A stretch of 64,000 bases of DNA from Actinobacteria bacterium IMCC26207 (GCA_001025035.1 LCZK01000007.1:186001-250000), one strand, 5' to 3'; shown: positions 15,131 through 25,185, counted from the first letter of the stretch. Program-made: numbers and translations. The notes: generated from the sequence alone by a model not told the origin.

Positions 15131-17031
15131 GCGAGCGTGTCGACGTTGGTTTCCTCGGAACCCAAGAGCTGCGTATTCACCAAGTCGGCATACAGCCCTT
15201 CAGCGCCGATCAATTCCTCATGGGTACCGCGCTGCACAATGTGGCCCTCGTCAACGACCAGGATCAAGTCAGCGTCTCGAACCGTCGCTAAGCGATGGGC
15301 AATGACGAGCGAGGTGCGACCAACCATGGCTCTGGCGAGTGCAGCTTGAACAGCAACTTCGGACTCGGAATCCAAATGTGCTGTGGCCTCATCGAGCACA
15401 ACCACCGACGGGTCTTTCAGTAGCAACCGGGCAATCGCTAAGCGTTGCTTCTCTCCACCCGAGAGCCGATGCCCGCGGTCTCCAACTGTGGTCTCAAGTC
15501 CATCAGGTAATTGACCAACCAGATCCCAAATCTGCGCAGCTTTGAGTGACTCAATCAAGTCATCCTCGGTGGCGTCCGGGCGAGCAAATAACAAGTTGGA
15601 GCGAAGGGTGTCGTGGAACAGGTGTGCATCTTGTGAGACCACACCAACCCGCTCACGAACGGACTGAAGAGTTGCAGTTCGCACATCGATTCCCGAGAGG
15701 CGAACCGAGCCAGCGGTGGCCTCATACAAACGCGGAATCAGGCTAGCAATCGTTGTTTTGCCTGCGCCTGAAGGCCCAACAAGAGCGACCATCTGCCCGG
15801 GTTCAATCCGAAACGACAGGTCATGCAAGAGCATTTCGCCGGGCTCACTACTGAGTCGCCCAGAGTCCACCGACTCCAGCGAAGCAAGTGAAACCTCCGA
15901 GGCGGCCGGATAGCGGAACGAGACTGAATCAAACTCGACTGCAGTAGGACCAACTGGGAGTGGTTCGGCGTTTTCCTGCTCCACGATGCCCGGTGCCAGA
16001 TCCAACACTTCAAACACACGCTCGAAACTCACCAGCGTGGTCATTACATCGACTTGCACGTTCGACAAAGAGGTAAGCGGGCCGTAGAGCCGGTTCAGGT
16101 ACGCAGTCAGAGCAACCAGGGTTCCAATCTGCAATCCACCGCGGATCACCAGAACGCCACCCAAGCCATAGACCAACGCTGTTGCTAGACCAGCAACAAT
16201 GGTCAACGCAGTGAGCACCACCATGGAGTACATCGAGGTTGTTACCCCAATATCTCTCACCCGGCCAGCGCGTTGCGCAAAGGTTGCTGACTCGTCTTTG
16301 GGACGGCCAAACAGCTTGACCAGAAGAGCACCCGACACATTGAACCGCTCGGTCATGGTTTGCCCCATAGCCGCATCAAGTTGGTAGCGCTCCCGAGTAA
16401 TTGCAGACAGCTTTGGTCCGAGGCTTCGCGCTGGCAGCAAGAACAGCGGCAACAAAATCAGTGCAAGCAGCGTGATCTGCCAAGACAAAAACAACATGGC
16501 AACGAGCGTGGCAACCAGCGTGGCCAAGTTGCCCACCACGTTGGACAACGTAGAGGTAAACGCCTGCTGTGCACCGATGACGTCGCTGTTCAAGCGGGTG
16601 ACAAGTGACCCAGTCTGAGTGCGTGTGAAGAAGGCCACTGGCTGAAGTTGCACGTGATCAAAGACTGCAGTTCGCAGATCGAAGATCAGGCCTTCACCGA
16701 TGCGAGAGGAGAACCACCGTTGCACCAGCGAATTGGCCGCGCCCAGCACCGCGAGCAATGCCAGCACGCCGCCAAGCTCGATCACTAGGGCTGTGTTGCT
16801 GTCTTTGATGCCCACGTCGATGATCTCTCGATAGATCAACGGCGAGAGTGCACCAAGTACTGCCCCAATCAAAATCAGAATCACAAACAGAACAATTTTG
16901 ACCCGGTACGGTCGCGCAAAACCTGCGATGCGACGCAGGGTACCTGGCGCAAGCTGATGCCGATTGACTGAGCGATCCTTGGAGAAGGACTGCAGATTGC
17001 CGTGACCGCCCGGGCCCATTGCCATTCCCAT
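15127..17031 (-). CDS. ABC exporter, fused permease and ATPase
   Basis: A 634-residue half-transporter. Residues about 40-330 carry six membrane helices (ABC_membrane type I exporter fold), and residues about 370-620 the ATPase with Walker A GPSGAGKT, signature LSGGEKQR, Walker B VVVLDEAT and H-loop IAHRLATV. The Gly/Met-rich N-terminus is short. It would work as a homodimer, or with a partner encoded elsewhere. Family members export lipids, peptides or drugs; nothing nearby identifies the cargo. Confidence 0.9.
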   Translation of the reverse strand: MGMAMGPGGHGNLQSFSKDRSVNRHQLAPGTLRRIAGFARPYRVKIVLFVILILIGAVLGALSPLIYREIIDVGIKDSNTALVIELGGVLALLAVLGAANSLVQRWFSSRIGEGLIFDLRTAVFDHVQLQPVAFFTRTQTGSLVTRLNSDVIGAQQAFTSTLSNVVGNLATLVATLVAMLFLSWQITLLALILLPLFLLPARSLGPKLSAITRERYQLDAAMGQTMTERFNVSGALLVKLFGRPKDESATFAQRAGRVRDIGVTTSMYSMVVLTALTIVAGLATALVYGLGGVLVIRGGLQIGTLVALTAYLNRLYGPLTSLSNVQVDVMTTLVSFERVFEVLDLAPGIVEQENAEPLPVGPTAVEFDSVSFRYPAASEVSLASLESVDSGRLSSEPGEMLLHDLSFRIEPGQMVALVGPSGAGKTTIASLIPRLYEATAGSVRLSGIDVRTATLQSVRERVGVVSQDAHLFHDTLRSNLLFARPDATEDDLIESLKAAQIWDLVGQLPDGLETTVGDRGHRLSGGEKQRLAIARLLLKDPSVVVLDEATAHLDSESEVAVQAALARAMVGRTSLVIAHRLATVRDADLILVVDEGHIVQRGTHEELIGAEGLYADLVNTQLLGSEETNVDTLA

Positions 17032-17098
17032 GAACTACTACTCCGATTCTCGTACTGATCTAGCGAACAAATTCTCTCTCATAAGCTGTGTCCCGCAC

Positions 17099-18538
17099 TC
17101 AGCGGGCAGCTGAAGAGCGTCCTTGGCTGGCGCGCTGCGACCCTGAACCAGAGTTACCAGAACCAGAGTTGCCGGAGCCAGAGTTACCAGAACTGCCAGA
17201 ACCAGAGCTGCGTGCGCCCTTACGAGGGCCGCCAGGACGACCACCCTTACGCTGGCCACCGGGACGACCGCCGCCATTACGACTGCCACCGTTACGGCTG
17301 CCTGGACGACCGCCGCCCGAATTGCTTCGCTCGGGGCGCGAGGGTGGCGCCACAAACGGCGGAGCCTCGGGAAGGCCAGCGGGGTTGGCATCAACAATTT
17401 CAAACTTGCGCTTGAGCGAACGCTGTTGCTGATTCATATCTCGACGCTGATCACGCCCTACGAAACTGATGACTGACCCAGCAGCACCGGCACGACCGGT
17501 GCGTCCAGAGCGATGCACATAATCCTTTGGGTCTTCAGAAGGATCAAAGTGAATCACGCATGCAACGCCATCAACGTGGATTCCGCGGGCTGCAACATCG
17601 GTTGCGACAATTGCTTGGGCCCGGCCTTGACGGAACTGCTCAAGTGCACGCTCACGCTGGCTTTGGCTGCGGTCACCGTGAATGGCAACGGCTCGTACGC
17701 CGCGCTGTTCCAGTTGCTTTGCAACCCGATCAGCGCCGCGCTTGGTGCGGCAAAACACCACAGTTGGGCCCGTTCGAGCAACGATTTGCGCAGTCATTTC
17801 TACGCGATCCGCTCGCTCCACTGCCCAGAACATGTGCTCTGCAGTGTCGCCTTCAGAGTCAGCTCCGGCCTCTTCGTGGCGCACTGGGTTGTTCATGTAT
17901 CGCTTAATGATCACATCAACGTCGCCGTCGAGCGTCGCCGAGAACAACAAGGTTTGGCGGGGTGACGCGCAAGCATCAAGCAGGCGCTTGACCTCATGCA
18001 AGAACCCCATATCGGCCATGCGGTCTGCCTCGTCGAGGACAACAAGGTCAACCTCATTCAGGTGAACATGGCCCTGATTAATCAAGTCGGCCAAGCGACC
18101 TGGACAAGCAACTGCCACATCTACGCCGTTGCGCAGAGCACGGAGCTGATTGCCAAAACCAACCCCGCCGTAGAAGGCTTCGACTGTTTGTTCAGAGTCT
18201 CCGAGCTGCCGCAGCTCTTCGGTGATCTGCGCTGCAAGCTCGCGGGTTGGCGCAAGTACGAGTGCCCGAGGGTGATTCGGACGGGCGCGGCCGACTCGCA
18301 ACATCAGCGGGATTCCAAAGGCAAGGGTCTTGCCCGAGCCAGTAGGGGCACGGCCGCAAACGTCGCGCCCTTCGAGTGCCGGCGGCAGCGTTGCTACCTG
18401 GATAGGGAACGGGGCCGTAATGCCTCGTTTGAATAAGCTCTTTGCAAGTCCGGCGGGAACGCCGATTGCCTCAAAGCCATTCTGTTCTGTTTCTTGGTCC
18501 TGCGCGTCAACAGACGCGGTGGGGATTGGGGAATTCAT
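17099..18538 (-). CDS. DEAD-box RNA helicase with Gly/Arg/Ser-rich tail
   Basis: All core motifs are present: Q-motif region FPIQ, motif I APTGSGKT, PTRELAAQ, DEAD in VLDEADRMADMGF, SAT, and HRSGRTGR. The 479-residue protein ends in about 75 low-complexity residues rich in Gly, Arg and Ser with a repeated NSGSG unit, a probable RNA-binding tail. The start at 18538 follows GGAGTAGTA. Such helicases unwind structured RNA in ribosome assembly, decay and cold adaptation. The gene has a long leader (18539-18845). Confidence 0.93.
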   Translation of the reverse strand: MNSPIPTASVDAQDQETEQNGFEAIGVPAGLAKSLFKRGITAPFPIQVATLPPALEGRDVCGRAPTGSGKTLAFGIPLMLRVGRARPNHPRALVLAPTRELAAQITEELRQLGDSEQTVEAFYGGVGFGNQLRALRNGVDVAVACPGRLADLINQGHVHLNEVDLVVLDEADRMADMGFLHEVKRLLDACASPRQTLLFSATLDGDVDVIIKRYMNNPVRHEEAGADSEGDTAEHMFWAVERADRVEMTAQIVARTGPTVVFCRTKRGADRVAKQLEQRGVRAVAIHGDRSQSQRERALEQFRQGRAQAIVATDVAARGIHVDGVACVIHFDPSEDPKDYVHRSGRTGRAGAAGSVISFVGRDQRRDMNQQQRSLKRKFEIVDANPAGLPEAPPFVAPPSRPERSNSGGGRPGSRNGGSRNGGGRPGGQRKGGRPGGPRKGARSSGSGSSGNSGSGNSGSGNSGSGSQRASQGRSSAAR

Positions 18539-18845
18539 TACTACTCCAAATTTTTCGACGCCCCGGAATGGGGCCGCGCACAGGGAGTGCGCGATGGGGA
18601 AGCCGGATCGACGGGAAGAGGCGACACCGTCGGGGGGTGGACTGGCCGAGCGCCGGCACCGGACGCCCGAACCGCTCGAGAGGTGGAAGTCGTCTGACTT
18701 CAGTTTCTCTGAACGGTGGACCGTTTCAACGCTGCCTCTGAGCGCGTTATCGGCCAGTTGGTACCTTCGTACTGTACTCCACAGACCACTCAACACCAGA
18801 ATGTGGAATAGCAAGCCCAGCCTGCGCTGGCCCTATTCTGTAGCA
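18539..18845. other. 307-base divergent intergenic region with hairpins
   Basis: The region lies between the helicase gene and the first LtrA gene. It holds CCCC-GGAAT-GGGG at 18561-18573, GCGCAC-AGGGA-GTGCGC at 18576-18592 and a further ACGGT/ACCGT pair near 18712-18724, all close to the helicase start on its transcript. TATTCT at 18834-18839 is the probable -10 box for the LtrA gene. No protein-coding gene is convincing here. Confidence 0.4.
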
Positions 18846-20021
18846 GTGAGTTCAGATCCGCCTGCGCAAAACCTCCCTTCTACCGTCGCAGGTCTTGTCG
18901 GGGCACCCGGACCGATCGCTCTGGAATTGTTCTATGACCTGATTTTTGTGGCCGCTGTGGTGGTGCTTTCTGATTCGTACTCTCACCATCCAACAGCGCA
19001 AAACTTGTTTTGGTTGATCTCGGTCTTTGCCCTGATCTGGTTGATCTGGATGCAAACCTCGCTCCTGTTCAACTTGGATCGAGAGCAGAACAACCTCATG
19101 CGTGCCCTGGTCCTCGGGCAGATGCTGCTCATCGTCTTACTCTCCATTTCTGCCGCGGATGACCTCGAGACTCACTCCAAGTTTGTTGGGCCTCTGCTGG
19201 GTCTCACCCTGCTTTTAGTTTCTGCAATGCTGGCAGTCTCTGCTCGGGGCAACCCGAAGATGGTCGGGTATACCCGGATTCGTATTCGCTACTTCGTAGT
19301 TGCCGGGGCCCTGATTGCATGCTCATCAAGGGTCGGCGAGAACGCCTTCCTGCTCCTTTGGCCTCTTGGATTCTTGATTGTGCTTGCACCCTCGCTTCGA
19401 TCAGATCCGCTCGGTGGCCAAACCATAAAAACCCATCATCTTGTTGAGCGCTTCGGAGCCTTCACAGTCATCATGTTGGGAGAGACTTTCGTAAAGACTG
19501 CCCTGACTGCCACGGAATATGACATGAAGGGCCTGAGCGTTATCAGCCTGATTGCGAACTTTGTGATCGTGTTTGCAATCTGGTGGCTGTATTTCTCGAA
19601 TGCTCCCTCGGTTGGTCCGACCGCAGGACGGGGCGGACACAACACGTGGATGCTGACCCACTTACCGTTACACCTATCGATTGTGGGTATTGCCGTTGGC
19701 GCAGCGCTCGCCACGAACAGTTTCGGAAAAGAAGTCCCGTCCTCGGCCGCTCTCTACTTATCGCTGCCTTTGTGTGGAGTGCTGCTGTCGATGGTGGTGC
19801 TTGAGCTTCTCTCGGGGCAGGCTCACTCAAAGCGAGTGGCTGGCATTTTCGCTGCAGCCTGCATCTGCGTTCCTGTTGCAACAATTGTCACCGTATCCAT
19901 AAGTTCCAACGAGTTGCGTGGTCTGAGCGTGCTGCTAGCTGTACTCATGGTCTCTACGGTTATTGGCAGCAATTCCATTAGGCGAAAAGTGGCCAAACAA
20001 CCGGAAGGAACGACAACCTGA
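18846..20021 (+). CDS. LtrA-family membrane protein, copy 1
   Basis: The 391-residue polytopic protein has the family opening ALELFYDLIFVAAVVVLS and the conserved HHLVERFGAFTVIMLGETFVK block. LtrA (low temperature requirement A) proteins are multi-spanning proteins of uncertain function first linked to cold growth in Listeria. TATTCT lies exactly 6 bases before the GTG, a leaderless arrangement also seen at crgA. It overlaps the second LtrA gene by one base (TGATG). Confidence 0.88.
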   Translation: MSSDPPAQNLPSTVAGLVGAPGPIALELFYDLIFVAAVVVLSDSYSHHPTAQNLFWLISVFALIWLIWMQTSLLFNLDREQNNLMRALVLGQMLLIVLLSISAADDLETHSKFVGPLLGLTLLLVSAMLAVSARGNPKMVGYTRIRIRYFVVAGALIACSSRVGENAFLLLWPLGFLIVLAPSLRSDPLGGQTIKTHHLVERFGAFTVIMLGETFVKTALTATEYDMKGLSVISLIANFVIVFAIWWLYFSNAPSVGPTAGRGGHNTWMLTHLPLHLSIVGIAVGAALATNSFGKEVPSSAALYLSLPLCGVLLSMVVLELLSGQAHSKRVAGIFAAACICVPVATIVTVSISSNELRGLSVLLAVLMVSTVIGSNSIRRKVAKQPEGTTT

Positions 20022-21169
20022 TGCTGAAGCGCAGAACTCCGGCACCTGCGGCGCTTGAGTTGCTGTACGACCTGTTTTTTGTTGCTGCAGTAGTCGTACT
20101 CTCGTTCGGCTATTCCCATGATCCAACCTTGGCGAACTTGGCTTGGATCGCAATGGTCTTCACGCTGATCTGGGCCGTCTGGGTAGCGACCACGCTTGTA
20201 CTCAACTTGCTAGGACGAGACTCCGCAGTCATTCGAACCCTAGTCATCGGTCAGATTCTGCTGCTGATCGCTGCCGTATCAGCTGCGGATGGGATCTATG
20301 AGCACACCTTGGTGACTGGTCCCCTGTACTCCGCCACGCTGTTGTTGCTAGCGGGAATTCATTGGAAGGCTCAACAACTCAAGCCGGAACTCAGATCGTT
20401 TTCCATCATCAGGATTTGGGCCTGCATGGCAGCGGCTCTGGTCTTTGCGTTCTCACCCTGGTACCCCGACCCTGGCTATCTGCTGTTGTGGCTGCTCGGC
20501 CTGATCATTCTGATTTCACCAGGGTTTAAGACTCAGTCTTTGGAACCTTTTGGCCTTGACACAAAGAAGCTTGCCGAACGACTCGGCATCTTTACTGTCA
20601 TCATGTTGGGGGAATCTTTTGTCAAGAGTTCTCTGACCGCTGCCGAGTCAGAGCTTGTTGGCCTAGAGATCGAATGTGTACTCGGAACCATCATGATTGT
20701 TCTGAGTATTTGGTGGCTGTACTTTGCCAACGTGCCTGCAGAAGGCGAGGTCACCGGCCGGACTGCGCACCGTTTTTGGACGATTGTGCATCTGCCGCTG
20801 CACATTGGGATTGCCGGGATTGCAGTTGGGGCCACCATGGCGATACTTCCCAACGCCAGCCATACGGATGAAGCCAACAGCACGTGGACGTTGGTTATCT
20901 CTGTCGGCCTTGTCTTCGTTTCATTTGCCGCAATCGAGTTTTTGGCGAATGACAGGGATTCACGTAGAGCAGGAACCCTGTTTCTTGGTGCCGCGATGCT
21001 GAGTGGTGTCTTCGGGATCTTCTCAGCGAGGCGGGACTACGTAGATAGTCAGATTGCGACTCTGGTCCTAGCGGGCCTCATGGTTCTGGTGGTTTGCTGC
21101 GAACATTTCCTGCGACAGCCAGAAGAGCAGCCAGAGGAACAGCCAGATCAAGAGCCCAGCCTCTCATGA
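20021..21169 (+). CDS. LtrA-family membrane protein, copy 2
   Basis: The 382-residue protein repeats the plan of its upstream neighbour: ALELLYDLFFVAAVVVLS, then AERLGIFTVIMLGESFVKSSL and IWWLYFANV. The two are clearly a tandem duplication but have diverged well beyond recent copies. The C-terminus has a short repeated PEEQPEEQP tail. Translational coupling on both sides suggests that the two proteins act together, perhaps as a heterodimer. Function is unknown. Confidence 0.88.
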   Translation: MLKRRTPAPAALELLYDLFFVAAVVVLSFGYSHDPTLANLAWIAMVFTLIWAVWVATTLVLNLLGRDSAVIRTLVIGQILLLIAAVSAADGIYEHTLVTGPLYSATLLLLAGIHWKAQQLKPELRSFSIIRIWACMAAALVFAFSPWYPDPGYLLLWLLGLIILISPGFKTQSLEPFGLDTKKLAERLGIFTVIMLGESFVKSSLTAAESELVGLEIECVLGTIMIVLSIWWLYFANVPAEGEVTGRTAHRFWTIVHLPLHIGIAGIAVGATMAILPNASHTDEANSTWTLVISVGLVFVSFAAIEFLANDRDSRRAGTLFLGAAMLSGVFGIFSARRDYVDSQIATLVLAGLMVLVVCCEHFLRQPEEQPEEQPDQEPSLS

Positions 21170-21672
21170 CACAGGCAGAGGCAGGGTCAGGGTCAGAGCC
21201 GAGCAGGCCGAGCGGCTCAATGCGTCAAAGCCGGCAGAAGCTCCGAGGGACCACGCTGTTGTCTGCACCCTTGTTTGTCCTCGGCATAATGGGATGCTCA
21301 TTCGCTCTTGCCCTTGGCCTGTGGGCTGTATGGAACCAAGGGCAGCTCGGCCCGAGTTTCTGGTTGCCATTCCTGCTGAGCGCCGCACTTGGCCTAGGCG
21401 GTTTTCTCGCAGCTGGCGGGTGCTTCCTCCTCATCTCCGACACCGAGGTCTGCGACGTCGTGGGCTGGATCACCGTGCAACGGATCGAGCGCTCAGAGAT
21501 TCAAACAGCACGAGTCCGTCCCGGGCCGTGGAGATGGTTCGAACTCGAACTACAAGATGGGTCTGTTCGTACCATGCTCGGAGCATCACCAACTCAATAC
21601 CCTTCGAGGCTGCTCGCTGGCGCCGATGACCACGACATTGCCAACCTTGAGCTGATTCTGGGCGAGGAATAA
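21166..21672 (+). CDS. Small membrane protein with PH-like domain
   Basis: The ATG overlaps the stop of the second LtrA gene by 4 bases. Two hydrophobic segments (about residues 32-85) are followed by a beta-rich half reading EVCDVVGWITVQRIERSEIQ, WRWFELELQDGSVR and so on, like bacterial PH (bPH) domains. It is the third gene of the LtrA operon and may be an accessory subunit. The fold call is tentative. Confidence 0.6.
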   Translation: MTQAEAGSGSEPSRPSGSMRQSRQKLRGTTLLSAPLFVLGIMGCSFALALGLWAVWNQGQLGPSFWLPFLLSAALGLGGFLAAGGCFLLISDTEVCDVVGWITVQRIERSEIQTARVRPGPWRWFELELQDGSVRTMLGASPTQYPSRLLAGADDHDIANLELILGEE

Positions 21673-21729
21673 TTCCCGCTGGGATCCCGCACGATCTGCT
21701 TTCGTAACAATATTGGGCTTGACTCATAG

Positions 21730-22215
21730 GTGATGACCGCGCCGCAACCTCGCCGAAAGCCGAAAGTGGTCGTACCAACCACTGTGCAACTCGGTGTGTC
21801 TTCAAGGCGCATGCTGCTGAGAGGCACGATCGGCAGCTGTCCCGTTTGTGGAAATCGGCATATTTTCTCTCGCTGGTTTTCGATGGTGGAACGCTGCCCA
21901 AGCTGTTCGCTGCACTTTGAGCGAGTTGAGGGTCACTGGATTGGCGCAATTGGCGTCAACACCGTGGTCATCACTGCGGCAATGCTGCTCTTGCTGATGG
22001 CGGTGACCTTTGTGCTCTTTCCCGATCCCATTCCACAGGTGATGATTGCAGTTGAGTTAGCGATTGCTGGTTTTGGACCACTGCTCTTTTTCCCTGCTTC
22101 ACGCACCCTCTGGTCTGCCATTGACCTGCTCATGCGCCCACTCAACTTTGGTGAAGTCGACCCAAGATTTGTGCTCGTTGATCCAGACCGTGATCGCGCC
22201 CCAAAACGTTCCTAG
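21730..22215 (+). CDS. DUF983-type zinc-ribbon membrane protein
   Basis: The product has an N-terminal zinc ribbon with CPVCG and CPSC knuckles, then two membrane helices and the family tail around ASRTLWSAIDLLMRPL. This is the arrangement of DUF983 proteins, small membrane proteins of unknown role often found near respiratory genes. Start is GTG at 21730 or ATG at 21733. No respiratory genes are nearby. Confidence 0.8.
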   Translation: MMTAPQPRRKPKVVVPTTVQLGVSSRRMLLRGTIGSCPVCGNRHIFSRWFSMVERCPSCSLHFERVEGHWIGAIGVNTVVITAAMLLLLMAVTFVLFPDPIPQVMIAVELAIAGFGPLLFFPASRTLWSAIDLLMRPLNFGEVDPRFVLVDPDRDRAPKRS

Positions 22216-22310
22216 GCAGATTGACCCATCACAGGGCCTTGATGCAGGCCGTAGAGTTCCGTAGCCTTGAGACAACGCCGCGTAGAACTATCAGAACGGA
22301 AAGGGGTCCG

Positions 22311-23180
22311 ATGCAGAGTTCACAAAAGATCCTGAGCCTGTTCGCTGTGCTCCTGACCGTTACCTTGGCGGCCTCGGCATGTTCGAAATCGGCAGACACC
22401 ATGCAGGTCTCCGCTCAGGACGTTTCAGGCGATGCTGCGCTTCCAACCTCGACCATGTTGACAGCGGCCGCGGTTACCACCACTGCTGTGCCCGCCGCTT
22501 CAGGATCTGCGAGCAACGCCTCAACAGCTGCACTGGGTTCCGCCCAGGCAACCTTGGCAGCAATTCTTGGACAGATCTCCGCTAATCCGCAGATCCTCAC
22601 AAACGTCTCCACACTTGACACTGCAGGTTTGGCGCAGCTCTTCAATGTTGACCTTGGCTCTTTGCAACAGCTCGGACTAACTGGTCCGCAGATTCAACAA
22701 CTCGGTCAAGCCGCCCTCGCCAGTCCGGAATCGGTGCAAACTGCCATCTCAACCGGAACAATCGATCCTGCTGCGCTACTGGGATTGCTGCTGGGATCCG
22801 TTGATATCAACAGTTTGGCCACCGGGGCGGTGGGTGCCCTAGTCCAGGGGCTACTCGCGTCAATTGCCGATCTTCGCCTAGTCATCAGCCCTGAACTCAC
22901 CGTTGACCTACAAGAACTGTTCGATCAAATTGACCCCAACGGGATTCCCATTCTTGCCAATCCAGACAACGCAGGAATTCTGGCGCTGCTGTTCAGCGCA
23001 GTGATCAACTCCAACCCGCTGCTAGCTCAGCAACTCCTTGATAATCCAAACCTCGACCCAGCACTCCGCCCCATTCTGGAACAACTTGCTGCGCTCGGAG
23101 AGTCGCTCGGATCAGCAGCGTCCGCAGCGCTGATAGATGCCATCAACAAGCTGTTCCCGGGCCTGCTTCCGGCACCATAG
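22311..23180 (+). CDS. Lipoprotein, Leu/Gln-rich helical, unknown
   Basis: GAAAGGGG six bases upstream fixes the ATG at 22311. The start MQSSQKILSLFAVLLTVTLA with lipobox ASAC makes it a lipoprotein of 289 residues. The mature part is mostly amphipathic helix, rich in Leu, Ala, Gln and Asn (for example LQQLGLTGPQIQQLGQAAL), with no recognisable domain. It might be an envelope structural protein. It converges on the fadD gene, 44 bases away, without a clear terminator between them. Confidence 0.7.
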   Translation: MQSSQKILSLFAVLLTVTLAASACSKSADTMQVSAQDVSGDAALPTSTMLTAAAVTTTAVPAASGSASNASTAALGSAQATLAAILGQISANPQILTNVSTLDTAGLAQLFNVDLGSLQQLGLTGPQIQQLGQAALASPESVQTAISTGTIDPAALLGLLLGSVDINSLATGAVGALVQGLLASIADLRLVISPELTVDLQELFDQIDPNGIPILANPDNAGILALLFSAVINSNPLLAQQLLDNPNLDPALRPILEQLAALGESLGSAASAALIDAINKLFPGLLPAP

Positions 23181-23224
23181 CTACCCGGATTGTACCGGCC
23201 GCCATAGTTATTGGCCGCCTGGCT

Positions 23225-25042
23225 TTACTTGGCGTACATCGCCTCTATCTGTGCTGCAAAGACCTCGTTGATGCCCCTTCGCTTGAGCTTTGAGGTGGGC
23301 GTGAGCAACTCGGAATCCGGCATCCATTCCTCGGTCAAGATGCAGACCTTCTTGACGGACTCGGCGCCGTTGTAGCCGGCCATCTCTTGTGCGACGTCGG
23401 CGTTAATTGCATCAACCACTGCTGGAAGTTGTGCGAACTCCTCAAGGGTGGTGAATTCAATGCCGTGGCGTGCAGCCCAACCAGGAGCAACTTCGCCGTC
23501 AATCACCACAAGTGCAGAAACAAACGGGCGGTTATCTCCAATGACTGCAGCTTGGCCAATGAGCGGCACCCGCTTGAGTGAGGCTTCAAGGTTGGCGGGC
23601 GACAAGTTTTTGCCACCAGCAGTGATGATGAGTTCCTTCTTGCGGTCAACGATTCGCAAGTAGCCGTCCTCGTCAATTTCACCGATGTCTCCGGAGTGCA
23701 ACCAACCATCGTCGTCGATTGCTTCGGCTGTCTTTTCTGGGTCGTTCAAGTACCCCTGACACACGAGTCCACCGCGGCAGCAGACCTCACCATCGGGGAA
23801 GATGGCTAGTTCAACTCCGGGTAGTGCCTTGCCAACAGTGCCGGCCTTGACCTTGAAGCGCTCAAAGGTCATGGGTCCAGTGTTTTCGCTCATGCCGTAC
23901 ACCTCGGCAAGTGGCACACCGATGGTGCGGAACCAAGTAATGAGCTGCGCAGGGATCGGCGCAGCGCCCGTGACGGCAACCTCACACTCATCTAGGCCAA
24001 CGAGTTGCCGGACAGTACTAAATGCCACGTCGTCCAAGAACTGATAGGTGGCAATCTCATCCTCGGTTGCAGTGCCCCAAGTAATTTTCTCTCGAAGTGG
24101 CTCTGCAGCAGCGACCGCTTCGTTAAATTTCTCGGCTTTCTCGGGGTCAGCAGAAAGCGCAGCAGTAACGCCTGCATAAAGTTTCTCCCACACACGTGGC
24201 ACACCGAAGACAATATTGGGGTGAACTTCGCCTAGGAATGCAGTGAGGAGCGAGGTCTCGGGGCAGGTAGATACTTCGATGCCAGCGCCCAACAACATGT
24301 AATGCGAGACCATGCGCTCGGCGATGTGTGCCATTGGTAGATACGAGACGACCTTCTTGCCAACAAGGTCCTCACGAGTCCAGCCGTACACAGGCAGAAA
24401 CGCTTCCATGGTCCACACCACGTTGTAGTTCGACAACATGACGCCCTTGGGCGGCCCGGTGGTACCAGAGGTGTAGATGATTGTGGCGAGATCTTCGGGG
24501 GAACCAATTTTTACAGCCTCAACAAGGTCCAGAGGCTCGGGGTCAGTCAGTGCGTTTGGTCCGACCACTCCAGTCGGAAGCTCAGATACAGGCAGCAGCA
24601 CCACAATGCTTTGCAGAGCCGGAAGCGCATCTCGCACTTCAATAAACTTCGACAGAAATCCTTCGTTCTCGACGATTGCCACCTTGGCAGAGCAGTGGCC
24701 CGCAAGGTAAGCCACCTGATCGGAGGCCGAGGAGTTATAGATCGACACCGGCGTCGCTCCCAAGAAGAGCACGGCAAGATCCAGGTAGTGGAACTCTGCG
24801 ATGTTGCGCATCATCAGCAGCACGCGATCCCCCGGCTCCACTCCGAGTGCCCGAAGGCCAGCAGCTGCTCGCGCTGCCCGGTCTGCCATCTGGCTGAAGG
24901 TCATGGAATCCCAGGTTTGCTCAGCAGTCATCCATCGCAAAGCCGTTCGGTCTCCGTGGGCTGCAAGGGTTCCGAGGAACTCGGTTGCCACGGTGCGGCC
25001 CGCAACCATCTCATTGATTTCTTCAAACGTAAGCGTGGTCAT
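23225..25042 (-). CDS. Long-chain acyl-CoA synthetase (FadD15-like)
   Basis: A 605-residue AMP-forming ligase with the P-loop YTSGTTGPPKGVMLS, the A5 motif VYGMSENTG, A7 WLHSGDIGEID and the lysine motif near LTPTSKLKRR. It activates long-chain fatty acids to acyl-CoA. AGGGGA five bases before the ATG at 25042 decides the start; an ATG at 25114 is possible. The divergent thiolase and the shared palindrome at 25186-25203 suggest joint control of fatty-acid use. Confidence 0.9.
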   Translation of the reverse strand: MTTLTFEEINEMVAGRTVATEFLGTLAAHGDRTALRWMTAEQTWDSMTFSQMADRAARAAAGLRALGVEPGDRVLLMMRNIAEFHYLDLAVLFLGATPVSIYNSSASDQVAYLAGHCSAKVAIVENEGFLSKFIEVRDALPALQSIVVLLPVSELPTGVVGPNALTDPEPLDLVEAVKIGSPEDLATIIYTSGTTGPPKGVMLSNYNVVWTMEAFLPVYGWTREDLVGKKVVSYLPMAHIAERMVSHYMLLGAGIEVSTCPETSLLTAFLGEVHPNIVFGVPRVWEKLYAGVTAALSADPEKAEKFNEAVAAAEPLREKITWGTATEDEIATYQFLDDVAFSTVRQLVGLDECEVAVTGAAPIPAQLITWFRTIGVPLAEVYGMSENTGPMTFERFKVKAGTVGKALPGVELAIFPDGEVCCRGGLVCQGYLNDPEKTAEAIDDDGWLHSGDIGEIDEDGYLRIVDRKKELIITAGGKNLSPANLEASLKRVPLIGQAAVIGDNRPFVSALVVIDGEVAPGWAARHGIEFTTLEEFAQLPAVVDAINADVAQEMAGYNGAESVKKVCILTEEWMPDSELLTPTSKLKRRGINEVFAAQIEAMYAK

Positions 25043-25185
25043 CTCTTCCCCTGCTGCAAGTAGTTGATCGGGCAATGCTTTATGTAGCGGCGCCTCGAGC
25101 GGCTCCGTGGACACAGGAACTGTACTGCTATGAACGATGTCACTGCACGACGCGCTTTGACCCCGGGCCGAGAAAGGATCAGACT

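Noticed and set aside
23181..23224. Possible bidirectional terminator between the lipoprotein and fadD genes
   Set aside because: GGCCGCC occurs twice as a direct repeat; the inverted pairing is only about five bases and no T-run follows.
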